Part shown: positions 47,701 through 60,777 of the stretch, in pieces
How positions within the stretch are numbered: position 1 is the first letter of the stretch
Layout of the letters: the number at the start of each line of letters is the position of its first letter
Program-made: the position numbers and the translations under genes
Notes under the pieces: generated by a model
Databases searched by the model: none
Seen by the model: only the letters and a program-made list of their open reading frames with translations
What the model was told of the DNA's origin: nothing
Origin: Membranipora membranacea
Taxonomy: Eukaryota; Bryozoa; Gymnolaemata; Cheilostomatida; Membraniporidae
Direction: 5' to 3'
Assembly (NCBI GenBank): GCA_914767715.1
Contig: OU612065.1
Span: forward strand, 16,308,001 to 16,372,000
DNA: 64,000 nucleotides

Positions 47701-48131
47701 CAACCAAAGTAAACCTAGCCACAGTGAAATCAGTGTGCACTGTACCACCAACCCAGCTGGATACCAAAACTGACCTGGCTGATGCTATAACTCTAGTGCG
47801 CGCTCATGGCAAGAAAATCCCTGTGTACAAGAAAGGCCAAGAGTCATGGGTGCTTTGTGAGGACGTACAGAAAACTTATTTCCCACGAATCCAGATGATG
47901 TCATTCTTTAAGGAACTGAAGGAATTGAAGCCGGTGGTCATTTCATTTGAAGTTAATGAGGCTTTCAGACATCACTATGACATGACAGATGTAGAGAACT
48001 TTGAGTTACCATTCATGATGGCTTTTGGATCCATTAAAACGACATTGAATCTCTTATCTGCCGCTGGCACCAAGCGCCCATGTGATCAAGAGAACACAAA
48101 CCCTGCCAAAAAACCAACCGGTGTATTATAA
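35713..48131 (+). CDS. Unrecognised protein with candidate Ski/Sno/Dac-like segments and Pro-rich tail
   Basis: Eleven exons: 35713-35864, 36515-36782, 39275-39469, 41538-41724, 41897-42175, 42340-42613, 44585-44761, 45692-45786, 46106-46243, 46534-46688, 46956-48131; 3096 nt, about 1031 residues. The exon starting near 46100 is least sure: the better acceptor (TTTCCAG, start 46101) breaks the frame with the preceding donor, while 46106 fits. I do not recognise an ortholog. Seen in order: KYVPVRVVELKLLTRYP with YYINEQEVKVLNEI (about 40-85); a related block VRHVPFEVISLAAEL...TDKQLKFLNKL (141-205); a low-complexity acidic/Ser region (265-450); a hydrophobic helical region (455-710); a Pro/Gln-rich stretch; then KKIPVYKKGQESWVL...KELKPVVISFEVNE (about 925-985) and a basic, nuclear-signal-like tail. 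The last block resembles the Dac-box/Ski fold, so a nuclear co-regulator is a guess. Confidence 0.75.
38221..38277. repeat. Short perfect hairpin
   Basis: ATCAAGCATAAATCATTC (38221-38238) is followed by its exact complement at 38260-38277, in the intron 36783-39274. A second 14-bp stem, CACAGCCAGCCCTT / AAGGGCTGGCTGTG, is at 38553-38590. Either may be a tiny fold-back element; no duplication was identified. Confidence 0.8.
39860..41442. mobile_element. Outer DNA transposon with about 31-bp terminal inverted repeats, host of a nested element
   Basis: TACCGTAAGGTCGCGTATTG at 39860 and its near-complement ending at 41442 (27-28 of 31 positions pair). Without the nested insertion it would be about 690 bp. 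No transposase was seen and the flanking duplication is not clear. It lies in the intron 39470-41537 of gene 5, ending 95 bp before the next exon. Confidence 0.8.
40367..41248. mobile_element. hAT-type non-autonomous transposon, nested
   Basis: 882 bp with terminal inverted repeats TAGGGGTGGAACG / CGTTCCACCCCTA. It is flanked by a perfect 8-bp duplication GTTACAAC (40359-40366 and 41249-41256). An 8-bp duplication and a (C/T)AGGGGTG tip are hallmarks of hAT elements. Subterminal repeats of the type GATCCGAGGTT occur near the right end, with related copies near the left. No transposase frame. It is inserted inside the outer element 39860-41442, so it is the younger of the two. Confidence 0.92.
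42795..44159. mobile_element. 1.37-kb giant palindromic (fold-back) element
   Basis: Two arms of about 665 bp, nearly identical in reverse complement, around a spacer of about 38 bp at 43460-43497. The tips are AGGTTATGATAC / GTATCATAACCT, flanked by TA at 42793-42794 and 44160-44161. Similar 100-codon open frames appear on both strands only because the arms are copies of each other. It fills most of the intron 42614-44584 of gene 5. Family unknown; a non-autonomous TA-target element is the simplest reading. Confidence 0.9.
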
Positions 48132-48634
48132 GCTTAAACTGACTTATACATAAATTTTGCCAGCCAAGGCCAGTAACTTTGATCTAGTGACAAGCTTTTA
48201 TAGCTCGAAGATTTTCTATTCGACATGTTATACTTAACTCTTCAATAGTTGACTGAGAATTAATAGTATCATATAACACATTTTTTTTCGGTATTAGGCC
48301 ACATAAGCTTATAGAGAGAATACTAAAAGAATTCTCATTTACAGGTATAATGTTTTATTTCTCAAGTTTTTTTTCAAGTTTTATTTCCTCTTTGCCAGAA
48401 AACTCCAACAAAATGTAGTATCAAAACAGCGACGCAATCATAGCATTTGCATTTATTTTTTAATCACAAATATTATTTCCTTCACTTCTAGTTCTAATAC
48501 TTGTGGTGATGATTGTGACATGTAACCCAATTCACCGGTTATATGCCAGGTTTTATTTCTTCTATACTAACTTGACTTACACATTATTGTTAGATCAGTA
48601 ATTGAACTGTTTTAATCAGTCCTGCAATCGTAAA

Positions 48635-48640
48635 AATAAA
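48635..48640 (+). terminator. Poly(A) signal of gene 5
   Basis: AATAAA about 500 bases after the stop at 48131; the first canonical signal noticed downstream. Confidence 0.6.
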
Positions 48641-48984
48641 GAGAACACCTACATGTTGTCTAGCAAACAGAGGTCTGGGGGAATCCATGGGAAGAGGTCT
48701 TTCTGCACCTACTTAGTTTTACAAAGAACTGTACTATTTTGATATAAAAACTGTTTATATCAGATCAATGGAGATGAATCATATCACACATTGAGCCTCG
48801 TCATAATAATTGGCTGTAAATGTTACTAGTCGCGCCAGACACCTGCCAAAGAGATCTGTTATTTTGGTGCTGACTCATGCTGTCAAAGTTATGTTGGTTA
48901 ATCCAAAACCAACTTATTATTGTTATTGATAGACCCTTGATGAAGGAGCTGTGTAGTCAGGTGAAGACTTGATGGTCTCTTCAT

Positions 48985-49044
48985 GGAAGGGGATTAAACC
49001 ACTATCCTGGCTGATCTAGAGGCGAGCACTCTTACCACTGATAC
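48985..49044 (-). mobile_element. tRNA-like fragment (SINE head)
   Basis: On the minus strand TATCAGTGGTAAGAGTGCTC resembles a tRNA D-arm and A box. A B-box-like GTGGTTTAATCCCC follows at normal spacing. Stems are incomplete, so this is a degenerate tRNA-derived repeat rather than a gene. Confidence 0.5.
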
Positions 49045-51277
49045 ATTTTATATGGATTAGGGGAACATATCACACCCTGATAAAGCATATGGAAATTTAT
49101 GTATGGTTGCTGGAACGAATGCCTCATAATTGACTGGTCCACAAGTACAGCCGACCACGTGTATAACTTTTGTGAAGCAGCTTGCCTTAGTTTTTGAAGG
49201 TTGTTACTGTGACGGCGACCAAGAAATAGTGTAAGCGCTGCCAGATTATTAGCCAGATCTGGTTGCCGACACAAAGTTATATACTGATGGAATATATCCA
49301 CAAATAGCTATACTGTGTATTTTACCACTGATCCATAAATTCATATCAATGACTGACCGTCAAGCCTAACAATATTGGGATTTTCCCTCTCCATGAATTT
49401 GAGAGAGCACAACTTCAAAAGAAAATATATTAACCAAGGATCTTCAAACAGTGTTCCTTTAATTTACTGTAGCGTACATTTGTTACCTTCCACTTCCTTC
49501 ATTATCTCTATCTCCAGTTCTGAGTCTAACAAATATGTTGATTTCCGGTGTCAGGAGAAAAATTATCAAAAAGAAGCTATGTATATAAACTGGTTGTTGT
49601 TAGAAACTGTGTGGGCAATTTGACAACACTGTTATAGTTCTGGACCACAGAGAACTAGTTGAAATTGTTTATGGTACACTCTGCTACCCTATCTATACGG
49701 CAACAGAAGGGTCAATATATAAATGATGAGATATCTTAGGTGACAAATGTGGACTGAGTTGTTCTAGCAAGGACCGTAACAGTACACCCTGCCTGGTTCT
49801 AGCAATGAATAATAATATATATTATTTATGTACTTGTGTCTGATTAGTTGATTGACTGTCATTGTGATCACAAGTAAAAACGAGGAGTCCTTGGTATCAC
49901 AAAAAGGAGTCTCTAACTTCTTGATCACACCAGGGATCACACTGACTTATATACAGTATGTTAGTTTAGTCAAGGGTTACTCCTTGGTTTAGTTATACCT
50001 GATTTCTACACCCATCGATCACTTGTGTGCATTTGCCTCTCCTCTACATTACCGAAAAAGTCCAGTTCTGTATGGGCAATAGCCAGTTTTATGAAAAAAT
50101 CATAGTAGAGGGTTTGTTAGTGCAGCCCATGTTGCAATGTAAAACATTGGTTTATGCAAGTGTCACTCCTTTACTCCTTAGTTTATGTACCCACTCTACT
50201 GTGATGCTCAGTAGTAACAAAACAGCCCCCTTTTTCTTTTATTTTTATTTTTTTCTTATTATAACAATTCAATGCTGTTAAAATATGAAACCCCCATTAA
50301 TAATGATAACAACTAATAATGGACTTTCTGATCATTACTGATGTATTTCCAATTAACTGTGCTACAGTCAGTAAAGTAAACACTAAATATCGCCAATCAA
50401 CGGAGCCCACGCTCAGACAGCGATTAAACCCTCGGATGAATCGGATAAAACAAAGTTTAGGTACATAGTCTGATCAATGAACTTCAGGGAGTTCATTGGT
50501 CTGATCCAACACAGGAGCACAACAGCACTCAAGAACAATAAATTTTTAATGATATAAGCTGTATAACAATGCTGTAGAGGCCATGAGCGCTGTAAGACCT
50601 GTCCTACAACATGTCTTTCAACACCAGTCGCCAGCGACGGTTTTTAGTGCCCATTCATTATTGTAATGTAAAGATATATATTGCTCCCAGACCAATCAAA
50701 CCTTTACTCCTTGCTCATACATCTGGCACTACCATCCTATATTCATAAATTATAATATGTAGCACAAGTAGGCCAAAGCAATAGTAGGACTAGCCTGTCT
50801 AGGTAATCTCCAGGTGCCCATGATAACAATCTAGGTTGCTTAGTGCTGTCAGCTCACATCTTGGTCGCATAATATAATCAAGCTAAAGAGAGGTCTGTTT
50901 TGCCTTGCCAACTACGGCATATCACTTTGCAACAGTATGGATATGTTAGTTTAAAGCAGCAGGCTGTTATTGGTCTTAGAATACCGCCATGTCCCAGAGT
51001 TGTCCTTTTGATAACTGGTTGATACCTGTATGGATTTATTTCCAGGTGGATGTTTCACTGTCGTGTAATGGAATGATCTTACAGCATTACCGACAGCTTG
51101 GTGATAATTGACAATATGTCCCTGAGTAAGTATGAAAATATGTTTTAAGGAGTTTGGTGATTTAATGTTCCAAGTAATGTTATTGGTATGTTTAATACAT
51201 TGTCCCGCAAAATACTGAATGATGAAACTTGTGAAAGCGCTCTAGGGCATTATTATTTTGTTTGTTTTGTAGATTGT

Positions 51278-54200
51278 ATGGGCTGTTGCCCTGGGTGCAA
51301 GCCAAGATGGATAACTTTGGTGGATAACATTTATCCAGCCAATCCTCAGGTTGGTTTGAAATGAAAAGCATTTTTGTGCCCATATATTGCAGTTTCATTC
51401 TGTTGGGGTTGTTATCGGTTTGTGCTCTATTCTATGTACCCTGATGTGAGAGAGATGGGACACAGACTAGAAATTTGACTGGGTATTTTATTTATAAGCT
51501 CCGTGTCTTTTGATCTTGTGACCAACTTTCGCACCACTATGTTTAGAAGTTTCACCTGAATGCGATAACTTACCATGTGTTGAACTATTGTTGGTGTTTA
51601 CCTACTAAAACTATTGAGGATTTCTGAAATAAATTAGCTACTTATACATGAAGCTTACTCTGTAATATCTAGGGACTGATCCCCAAACAGTCCTACTGGC
51701 ATTGACCATCCCACTGGCATAAACTATACCACCCGCAATTACCTATCCACTGGTATCAACCTTCCTGCTGGAATTAACCATCCCCCCTTCACTTCACTTT
51801 GTGATCATGTGATTTTTATTCTCACTACAGGATGGCTTGGTGAAGAACAACATGCATAAGCTTACATTCTATGCACTGTCCAATCCACAAAAGCTGGACA
51901 GGATTGGTGACTACCTCTCCAAGAGGCTAGGCAGGGACTTGACCAGGAACAAAATCATGTGAGTCTCATTATAAAGTTAAATCAAGATGCTGTTTGTGAA
52001 AAAACTTTCAGAAGCATTGAGCACCTTCTGACAGGTCTTCATGAGTCATGTTATTAACTCGCCACCTTCTAAAGGAGTCATCATGCAGGATGTGCCCATC
52101 AAGACAGACGTGCTGAGGCTTTATCAGATAATATTCTGAAAGTAAGGTTCAGACAAGAAAAAGAGAAAATACATGAATTGGATTACCTTTCACAGGTTTG
52201 TGAGCATTGCTATGGAGGCCATGGATAAACTGTTGGAGGCATGTCACTCACAATCTCTTAACTTATTTGTGGAGAGCTTTCTGAAGATGGTGCAAAAACT
52301 TCTTGAGTGTTCTGACCCTGAGATGCAGTGTCTTGCCACCACCTCGGTGAGTAGTGTGATAAATCTTTCTCCTTAAAATGTTTATGCGTCATCTCTCATG
52401 CATATCGTAAGGTGTTATATCTTTGCCTCACTGCCGGAAGCATATTATGGTCTTTTGGTTTTTGAGTCTCTGATACGAATTTTCACGCGTTTCACTGTTA
52501 CATTTAATGTAGATGGGAAATGATGGAATTGCAATTACTACATACTTAACATGATATGAATGAACTGCATCTGTATCAGTGATATAATCGATATCGGATG
52601 ATTTTGATTAAAACTGATACAGACAATTAATATTATATGTTTCAAGCTCTGAATGCCAACAGTCATCATACTTTTATATTGTTTGTAAGGTCTCAGCTCT
52701 TTGAACTGCTTTTACATCTCTTGTGTCATAACTAAATATCATGACATGGCGTATTCTTGGCTTATTGGTCTTTGGAAGTAAAATTAGTTTAGCAAAAGTA
52801 AACTGTAGTCCATTTAGTACATCATTACTCTTTTTTTCCGGTAGTTTGTGAAGTTTTCAAATATAGAGGAGGATACGCCATCATACCACAGGAGATATGA
52901 CTTCTTTGTCTCTCAGTTTAGTGCAATGTGTCACAGTAATCACTCTACAGCAAGGCAAAGGTAATATAACCACAACCTTCAGCTCCCCTCATTCTACTCA
53001 ATAGAAAAAACATTGAATATTGAGAAAATTTTTGCTCTGATTTGTGCTTCATTGTCAATGCCTTAGCATAAGCTTGCTCTGTTTCCATGACTTTAATTAG
53101 GGAATTGAGGTTGCTACAGTGTACATGTGATATCACAATGTCTCTAAGCGCTGCGTGTGCTGGTGTGATGTCACAATTATGAGACTCGGATATCAGGCTC
53201 TAAGTTGACTAAGTAGCACTTCAGCCTGAATTAATTCTAATGATGGTTATTGTGGTTTGCAGCTCAGAGTGCAGGTACAATGGTTGTGTGATCACTGATT
53301 TTTTGTTATCAGTTCGAGCTGTTATTTCCCTTTATATCAATGTGATGGTCATAATGTTTATTATGTCTCATTGCATATAAAAGGCCTTCTGAATACATTA
53401 CGTCACTTGATGGTGTTCACCTTTTTTGGCATGAGGGCTTCCCATGATTGCTGTGTTTGAGCCTTTAGCATGCGTATCTGAATCCATTTGTATATCTAAA
53501 TCATTGGCATGGCTTTAGCTGGGTCGACTTCAAAGTGAATACTAACACTGAAGGTTAAGTGAATGTTCAATGCCCAAAAAATCATGCTTGCAACGGAAAC
53601 AGATGTTTCAAATTGTCTTCGATAATGTTAGGTATAGTAATTAGGACTTGCGCTATAAGACAAAGTATACAAATACTATAGACACCAGTGCTGGCATTCT
53701 TTATATGTATTTTAAGCTGACCAATCTTGCCAGGGTGGATATCAATGTTGCTTTTGATCGTTACTGCGCATCATGATTTTGATCGTTGAGTTGCTGCTGT
53801 ATGATTTAGAATAAGGACAGCTGGATTACAAGGCATACAAGGAGTCATCAGGAAGACTGTTTGTGACGAACTTCAACCTGATATCTGGGAACAGCATCAC
53901 ATGGATAAGATTGTACCTTCACTACTCTACAATATGCACTCTCCTGATAAGTAAGTCACCTCCATATCTGACCGCGGTTCGCTAATCTCTTTCTATTGTT
54001 TATGTTTGAATAACCTGAATGAGTATAAAAATCATATTATTGTAAGGAGTTGCTCCACTCTCTAAAAGTGGTGGATAACTCCATAATTTTCACACAGGCC
54101 TTTGTTGGGACATGATCTATAGCACTGAACGGTTGTGATTGTTTTCTGTTTCAGAGATCCGGAAGGCCCACAGGCAGGATTCACCACTGCAGCTCAAAGC

Positions 54201-57200
54201 ATCCATGAAGATGAGCCTGAACCAGCAAATGTAGTAGCGGAAAAAGTTTTTAGAGATTTGATCTGCCGAGCCGCATATAGCAACCTCAAATCTGTGCTTC
54301 ATCCTGTGTTGTGGTAAGTTTGGTATGAAGGTGAAATTTTGAAATGTGGAAAGTGATGCTGAAAATATGTAAATGATTTATTTCACCAATAATAAATATG
54401 ACAAATAAATAATGAATATAAATTGTGATCTTCACCATCTAACGATAATTATAATTCGACAATGAGTCCATGATTATTAATTACAGTCATATGGATAGCC
54501 ACAATCTATGGACAAGAACAAAATTTCCAGCAGCTTGCTTCAAAATCATTATGTACTCAGTACAGGTAAGCTCTATAATTGAGTCATTTTCTGATTAACT
54601 TACTCTGATGTATTTGTCAATGAGCTGCTACAAAGTTTTTTTTGTTTCTGGAGGAAAATCCTGTGTTATCAGAATGTTAACAAATCTTGCAATCAGTGTT
54701 ATCTGACAAAAATTGTAACTGATATGATCACCTTTTCCAATTTACTCTGTTTGTCTATTCTAGGCTCAGTATGGGCATGTAGTGGTTCACATGTTGATGA
54801 GTCATTTGGACAAGCATAGTAAAAGTCCCGCTGAACTGAAGGCCAGTATTACTGACGTTCTATCTGAAACAGTTATCATTGCTGCAGGTGGCTCTATTGG
54901 TAAGTGCAAAATATATACAGTCAAACTGTTAAGTAAGTAGTTCTATGGGAAAATACTGAAATCTCATGATAACATTATGTTCCAAGTAATCTTTCTCCCA
55001 ATACCTTGATAAAACAATCAGGCATTATTTTAGGTCCTTCAGTCCTTGATCTGTTTAATGGGCTGCTCAGACATCTGAAGGTATCTGTAGAGTATACCTC
55101 AAGTTCGGACTCTGAGAAAACCAGTAACATCCGCTTCCAAGAATCTATAATCAACACCATTGGTAGGTTATGTATATATATAAATTTATCCTAGCAATCA
55201 AATTTTCTCGATGATAAAAAAAGCTTTATGTTAGCAGGACGATCAATATTCATCATTTATCTCGGATCTAATTAAACCAAATGATTGTTATGTGATCACA
55301 AAGTAAAAGGAAACCTTGGACAACACAGAAAATGTGATTGATTTGACTATATCAATGATCGTGGCTGCTTCTTCATTGTATAAGATACCACAGTGTTACA
55401 GTTTTTTTTGGCATTTTCTCATTTTTAATTGCAGGAGAATTTGCAAACCACCTACCAGATTTCCAGAAGATTGAAATTCTAATGTTTGTCATCAACAAGA
55501 TGCCCAACTTACCACATAATGACAGGTATGAGTTTGATCAACCAATGTGCTAAGAGGTACAGAGATGCCATTTTCCAGCTTGACATGAGTGTACTGTTAT
55601 TTTACACAGTCTGATGTTCACACATGAAACTCTGACTCAAATTATAGACACAAATCTGCATTCACTTTCATACTGCTCCCCTTGCATTCGATGATGACTG
55701 AGTGGTTTTTTCTCTGTTTATTTTACATAGTTCGGAGTTGTCCACCAATGCTCAGCTTCAAACAATACTGCTGAAAACTATTCTGAAAGTAGCAACGACC
55801 TACAGGACAGTTCTAATGGCAAATGCTTTCCCATCTAGTCTGAAAAATCCACTCCTTCAACTATCAGTGGTGAATAACCCAACTACACGTATAATTGTAC
55901 AACAGATACTCCATACTCTCATAGACAGACACGATAATACTGAAAAGTTCTCCAAAATCTGGTTAGTTTTCTTTACCAAACACAACCATCTGTGCTCTAT
56001 CATCTTAGAATAGGCAGTCATTTTGTTAACAGTTCCTGCAATATTAACCTATGATAGGTTTTTTAAACTTAGATATTTTTGTATTACTTGATGAGCATTG
56101 ACAGGGGTTGGTAAGGGTTGCTGTAAGTGGTATTCAGTTGTCATCCACAGCACAATCAAAGGCTGGGCTGTGCTGATAATGTAGTACCACTATTAGCAGC
56201 CCATGCAGAGTTTGAGAACTAAACTACATTGGGTCTTTGGGAGACACTTTTATAGAAATGTTATGATCTGTTTTTATTCTCCAGGATCCCAGAAGACATT
56301 GCAGAATTAGACTTATCTATAGAGAAGCCATCTCGACAGGACGTACACTTTGTGACACATGGCGGTAACCACATACTGTGGCATCTTGTGGAGAGTCTGA
56401 GATTATCTAATAACAAAGCTAAGAATATAGAGACAGTGTACTCTACAATGTGTCTACTGCTTGTTGAGCTGCTCACCGAGGAAAGCAGTGTGGAGTTTGC
56501 TACTTTTATTCTCAACTTGCAGGTTAGATTGTGGTTGTCTGTGTGTCTGTTGTCCTCAATTTAGTTTCTTAATGACGAAAAATGAAAAACTCTCTATCAA
56601 TATTTTCCAAGATAGGGAAGCTTGCCCCATCTGCATAAAAATAGTGTGATGTGGATACGTTATATTTATATCTCTTATACATGAAACATATTATACTAAT
56701 ATGATGACCTTAATAAAAACTATGATGATAATCATAGTAATGATATTCTGATATGGTTGTAGGGGGTCGCAATTACAGATGATCGAATGACAGATCTATG
56801 TAAGAAACAAATACACGCCACAGTCATCTGCTTTGCTTATATGTACAGCGAACTTACCGCTATAAGTGAGCTGCAGCAGCATGTCAGCCAGGTAAAACTC
56901 CACCATTTATCACTGTCATATTGGTAAACTGCGGATTTGAGGAGTGAGCTGAAAAATCGCTTAACAATAAATAATCGTGTGTCTCTTTATTTTTTTCTAT
57001 GTATCATACTCAGTATTACAGAAGACGATGCAAGGACATTGTCACATCACTACTAGTATGTAATTAATGTATTGCTACCAAGAAACTATGTAAGAACCCC
57101 AAAAGTATAATATTAAAATGTTTATGGTAAGAGATTACACGCTACACGTGAGCAGTTTGATGCTTTCAATGCCATGCGCTTGTAGACAGCTTGAACCTGC

Positions 57201-60080
57201 CCAAAACTCAGCTCACAACCTGCTAAAGAAGAAGGAAAATCATGCGGACTCATGGGAATTCTGAGGTACCCAAAAAGTATGAAGTCAGCCAAATAAGGTG
57301 AAACAGGGCAACACCTTGTGATGTCGCCTAAATTTATAGAAAATGATTGCTTTGGTAATTTTAGGTGATTGAAAACAGGCGGAAGACACACTCAAACCTT
57401 CTACCTGATGTTGCAATATATGGAAACACCAGTGCTAGTTCAAGGTTTGTTGTTTTTACTTTTGTTTAATCATCCTACCAGCAAAGTTAACATGTGAGGG
57501 TGCAGAAAATCAAACTGATAGATATTCCACAACACATTTACTGAATTGTTACCATTGCCACAAATTTCATAAGACCATTGCCATAAGATCAGATAAAGCA
57601 TGTCACAAATTTCTTGGACAGACTTGTCACTGGTGTTACTGGTCAAAAATTGCCACGTGAGTCATGACTCATTACAACATTGCAACTACAATTTATGTTT
57701 AACTATTTTCATTTTTTTGTGTTGCAGTGAGATTGGAAAGATAGCAGAGAGCTGTTTACTCGATGGCAAGATTTTCAGTGAGGCTTTAGAGAGTCATGGT
57801 CATGATGTATCAAACCTAGCTAAACCATTGTCAACTCCAGGTAGCAAAACCAAAACATCTAACAAAGTCTTTGTATACAAGTCGTCATTGAACATAGGTC
57901 AGTATCATTTTTATGCACAAATCAGATTCGAGCTACTTTCCTAGAAGATACCAGCTTGCCCTTATCTGTTCTACTCCTGATTGGGCGATGGGAATGTGAT
58001 GATTTGCTTACACCACACTGAGACACTACTGGTTAACATCTCACTAAACTTCTATCAGGTACTCAATCTCTGATTTAACTTACGACACCCTCCGATGAAA
58101 AGAAGAACATGTCTATGTAGCTTGTTGTTAAGAACTGCATGTTTACAATCTACACTAACCAATTAATGTCTATAAATCATTGCAATAGATTTTTCCTCAA
58201 TCTCTCCAAATTTTAACAAAAGGGTTCCAGCACCATGCTTCTACAGTATTTTGTCTGTCTCTTTTAATTATAGCTACTTACATCCATTTTTTGTTAACAC
58301 GAGGTGGCAGATTTTTCTCTCCAATTTACTATCCATTATTCATAATACTCTTGATGAGCTTTTTAATATCACATAAAAAGCTTATGGGACATTTTGTGTT
58401 GCTATACTTTCATACATACAGCCATGTGTGTACGCTTTTTGCAATGGTTGATATATATTATTTCCTTTACAGAGCTATTTTATTCAGAAAATTTCCACCG
58501 GTGTTGAATTTCCAATAGATGATTTTATTGGGCTCTAAATGGATGTCCTATTAAAGTCGGACCCTGTCAGATAGATAACTGATTTGCATCACAATTTATA
58601 CTCAACCAATACGAAGCATGGAAATCCTAGACTGTACCTTACCTGTGTGACAAACTTCATATCCATATGATTCAACTTCTACAATCGCTGATACCTTGAT
58701 TTGATAATAAGGATCACCAAATTACTCTGAGCTGCTTGGATGTTACCAAACTAAATTGATAAAATTCTGATGACCCAATCGCAGATCATCATGATTACAA
58801 TGCATTAATAACACTTCTAGATAACATAGAGTCATATAATGGTGGTAAGGATCCGGAAGCCAGTTCTGTCAGTGGTCTAGAGATTGACAGTTTAGAGAAT
58901 TCTCCTGCTCTAAGAAGGGTAAGTTTAATACATTATCGCAAGTAAACCTAACAAGAAAATGGTTACTGCAACAGTCTGTACACCTAAAAACCACTTGTTC
59001 AGCCTATGCCTCTTATCTCTATGTTTTATAGTGAAATTTTAGGGTGCCGGACAGTTGCCCATTTTAGGATTAATTTTTCAGCATTCTTTATCATCACATT
59101 AACATTTTATGAAAATCTTTATCAAACCATTTCATCTACAACAGGCTTTTTATTGAATGTTATCATCGGATTTTAATATGTTTTGTCTAACACTTTGAAA
59201 CCATTGCTGTTAATAATAATTTCACGACAGTCACATAAATAAGCGCCATTATTAATATTATTAAAAGCTGATGGATTGAATGTTGGATAGGTAATTGCCG
59301 AGGCACATCAAACTTGTTGGGAAATATATTCTGTTCTATTAGTAGCACAATGTGTATTTTTCTATCTTACAGAGCAGTATGATTGTTGGCACAGCGGATG
59401 ATAAGATGACATTTAGTCAGCTAAAAACCGCCCTGGAGTCAGTAGAGGACATAAGCGCTCTGGAGGCACACAAGAGGCAGACGATACAGGAATTTGAGAC
59501 TGCCCCACTGGAGACTATCATGAACAGAGCTAATAGCAGGGTCAGTTCAAATTCCACATGCTCCATTTAAAACAAACACACTGTTACAGTTGAAGCAGGC
59601 TATTACTGAATGTTGAATAGTTGATGACGAAGAATAAGCAACTTTGGCTTTAGGCCTGGGTCAAAGCCGAATCTGACTATAGCAAGGCCTATTCTACCTC
59701 AACGCCTTAGCTGTACACAGTGGCCTACATTGGTGACTTTCACTGTATTTGTCTTGATTGCATAATATATAACTGCCTTCGTATTGAATTTCCTTTTGGT
59801 TTATAGCATATCATGTGAAGATTATAGGATTCATCTCGCCTTGTTACAAGGGAGGAGAACTCCTGCTCTGTAGCATACTTTGGTTAAACCTGCCCCACCC
59901 TCCCTGGCCCCACACTAATAATATGTATATGTATATGTATATTGTTTTTGTTCATTTCAGAATGAGTTACAAGATCGTTTGTTTGAGCTGCTCGGCGATG
60001 CATGTGACAGTGATGTTGACTCTACTAAGCAGGCAGTAGCAATAGACAATATCAAATATCCACCTATGTTTGTATACTGA
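51278..60080 (+). CDS. EFR3: EFR3 homolog, plasma-membrane anchor of the PI4-kinase III-alpha complex
   Basis: Eighteen coding exons: 51278-51349, 51831-51958, 52196-52346, 52845-52960, 53810-53950, 54155-54313, 54487-54565, 54764-54899, 55034-55162, 55435-55525, 55731-55961, 56285-56522, 56763-56891, 57365-57444, 57728-57897, 58785-58918, 59373-59540, 59961-60080. They sum to 2472 nt, 823 residues, as long as vertebrate EFR3A (about 821). EFR3 recruits TTC7, FAM126 and PI4KA to make PI4P at the plasma membrane. The start MGCCPGCKPRW has the Cys cluster that is palmitoylated in the family. Strong family motifs follow: LVDNIYP, DGLVKNNMHKLTFYALS, FVKFSNIEEDTPSYHRRYDF, FSAMCHS, QGVIRKTV and MDKIVPSLLYNM. 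The remainder is helical-repeat (ARM/HEAT-like). An acceptor at 51272 shortly before the ATG implies an upstream non-coding exon. Confidence 0.97.
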
Positions 60081-60412
60081 CCACCTTATTTTGAGTTTTA
60101 AGTTTTATAAATCATTATTTATTGGACAGCGATAACATAAAACTTCTTTCTATCCACTTTTTCTCCCTTGTGTGATCATGAGGGCCTTACTGTGTTTGTT
60201 TTGTGTCCTTTGCTTTTCGGCAAGTTTATTTGCGGAAACGTTTTGGATGTTGTTAACCGACACCAACACACATATCCTTCTTATGGCCAACTGCAGATTT
60301 TATGGTTGATAGGTCTCTTGAATAAACCCAGACACATACAATGTCATATTGTGACAATTTAAACGCACATTGGGTTATGAAATCTTGATAGCCTGCAATA
60401 ATCATGTTTATA

Positions 60413-60418
60413 AATAAA
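60413..60418 (+). terminator. Poly(A) signal of EFR3
   Basis: AATAAA 333 bases after the EFR3 stop, followed by T-rich sequence. Confidence 0.7.
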
Positions 60419-60634
60419 TTTTATTATCAAGTAATAGTCAGGTGGGGTTGCATAAAATCTTCTTGGTAACAATATATTAAACATCCCAAATCTCCCATGA
60501 AACGAAGATTAAAAAGGAGCTTTGCGGTATAAAAATCCATTATGCCTTGCAAACGAGAAAAGAGAAGTTAGTCAGCTTACTAACTGACAGTAGGCACTGT
60601 GTCGATATCAACATGTATATTCTATGTAATAAAA

Positions 60635-60640
60635 TTTATT
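60635..60640 (-). terminator. Poly(A) signal of BORA
   Basis: Plus-strand TTTATT, i.e. AATAAA on the minus strand, about 140 bases after the BORA stop at 60778. Confidence 0.65.
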
Positions 60641-60777
60641 TTTAACCTGAGTCCAAATATAAGTGAGACAAAACTATGGAGAATTTTGCCTCATGTCAAG
60701 CACATTCCCTGCGTATTGTGTCAAATGATTGAACTAAAAACTTTAAAATTATTGAGCAGTAAACACACAAACTGATA

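Larger units (their letters stand above)
48132..51277. other. Gene 5 3' UTR and region upstream of EFR3
   Basis: The gene 5 3' UTR probably ends after AATAAA at 48635-48640. A tRNA-like block lies at 48985-49044. The rest (49045-51270) shows no coding exon or clear repeat. TTTGTTTTGTAG just before 51273 looks like an acceptor, so EFR3 probably has an untranslated first exon somewhere in this stretch, which I could not place. Confidence 0.55.
60081..60777. other. Convergent 3' UTRs of EFR3 and BORA
   Basis: 697 bp between the two stop codons. EFR3 has AATAAA at 60413-60418. BORA has AATAAA on the minus strand at 60635-60640. The predicted transcripts would therefore stop without overlapping, about 200 bp apart. 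No other feature was seen. Confidence 0.7.

Noticed and set aside
49032-50281. Short frames upstream of EFR3
   Set aside because: No splice borders, no family motifs and composition like non-coding sequence.
57122-57391. Minus-strand 89-residue frame in EFR3
   Set aside because: Lies mostly in an intron and overlaps EFR3 exon 57365-57444 antisense; no motifs.
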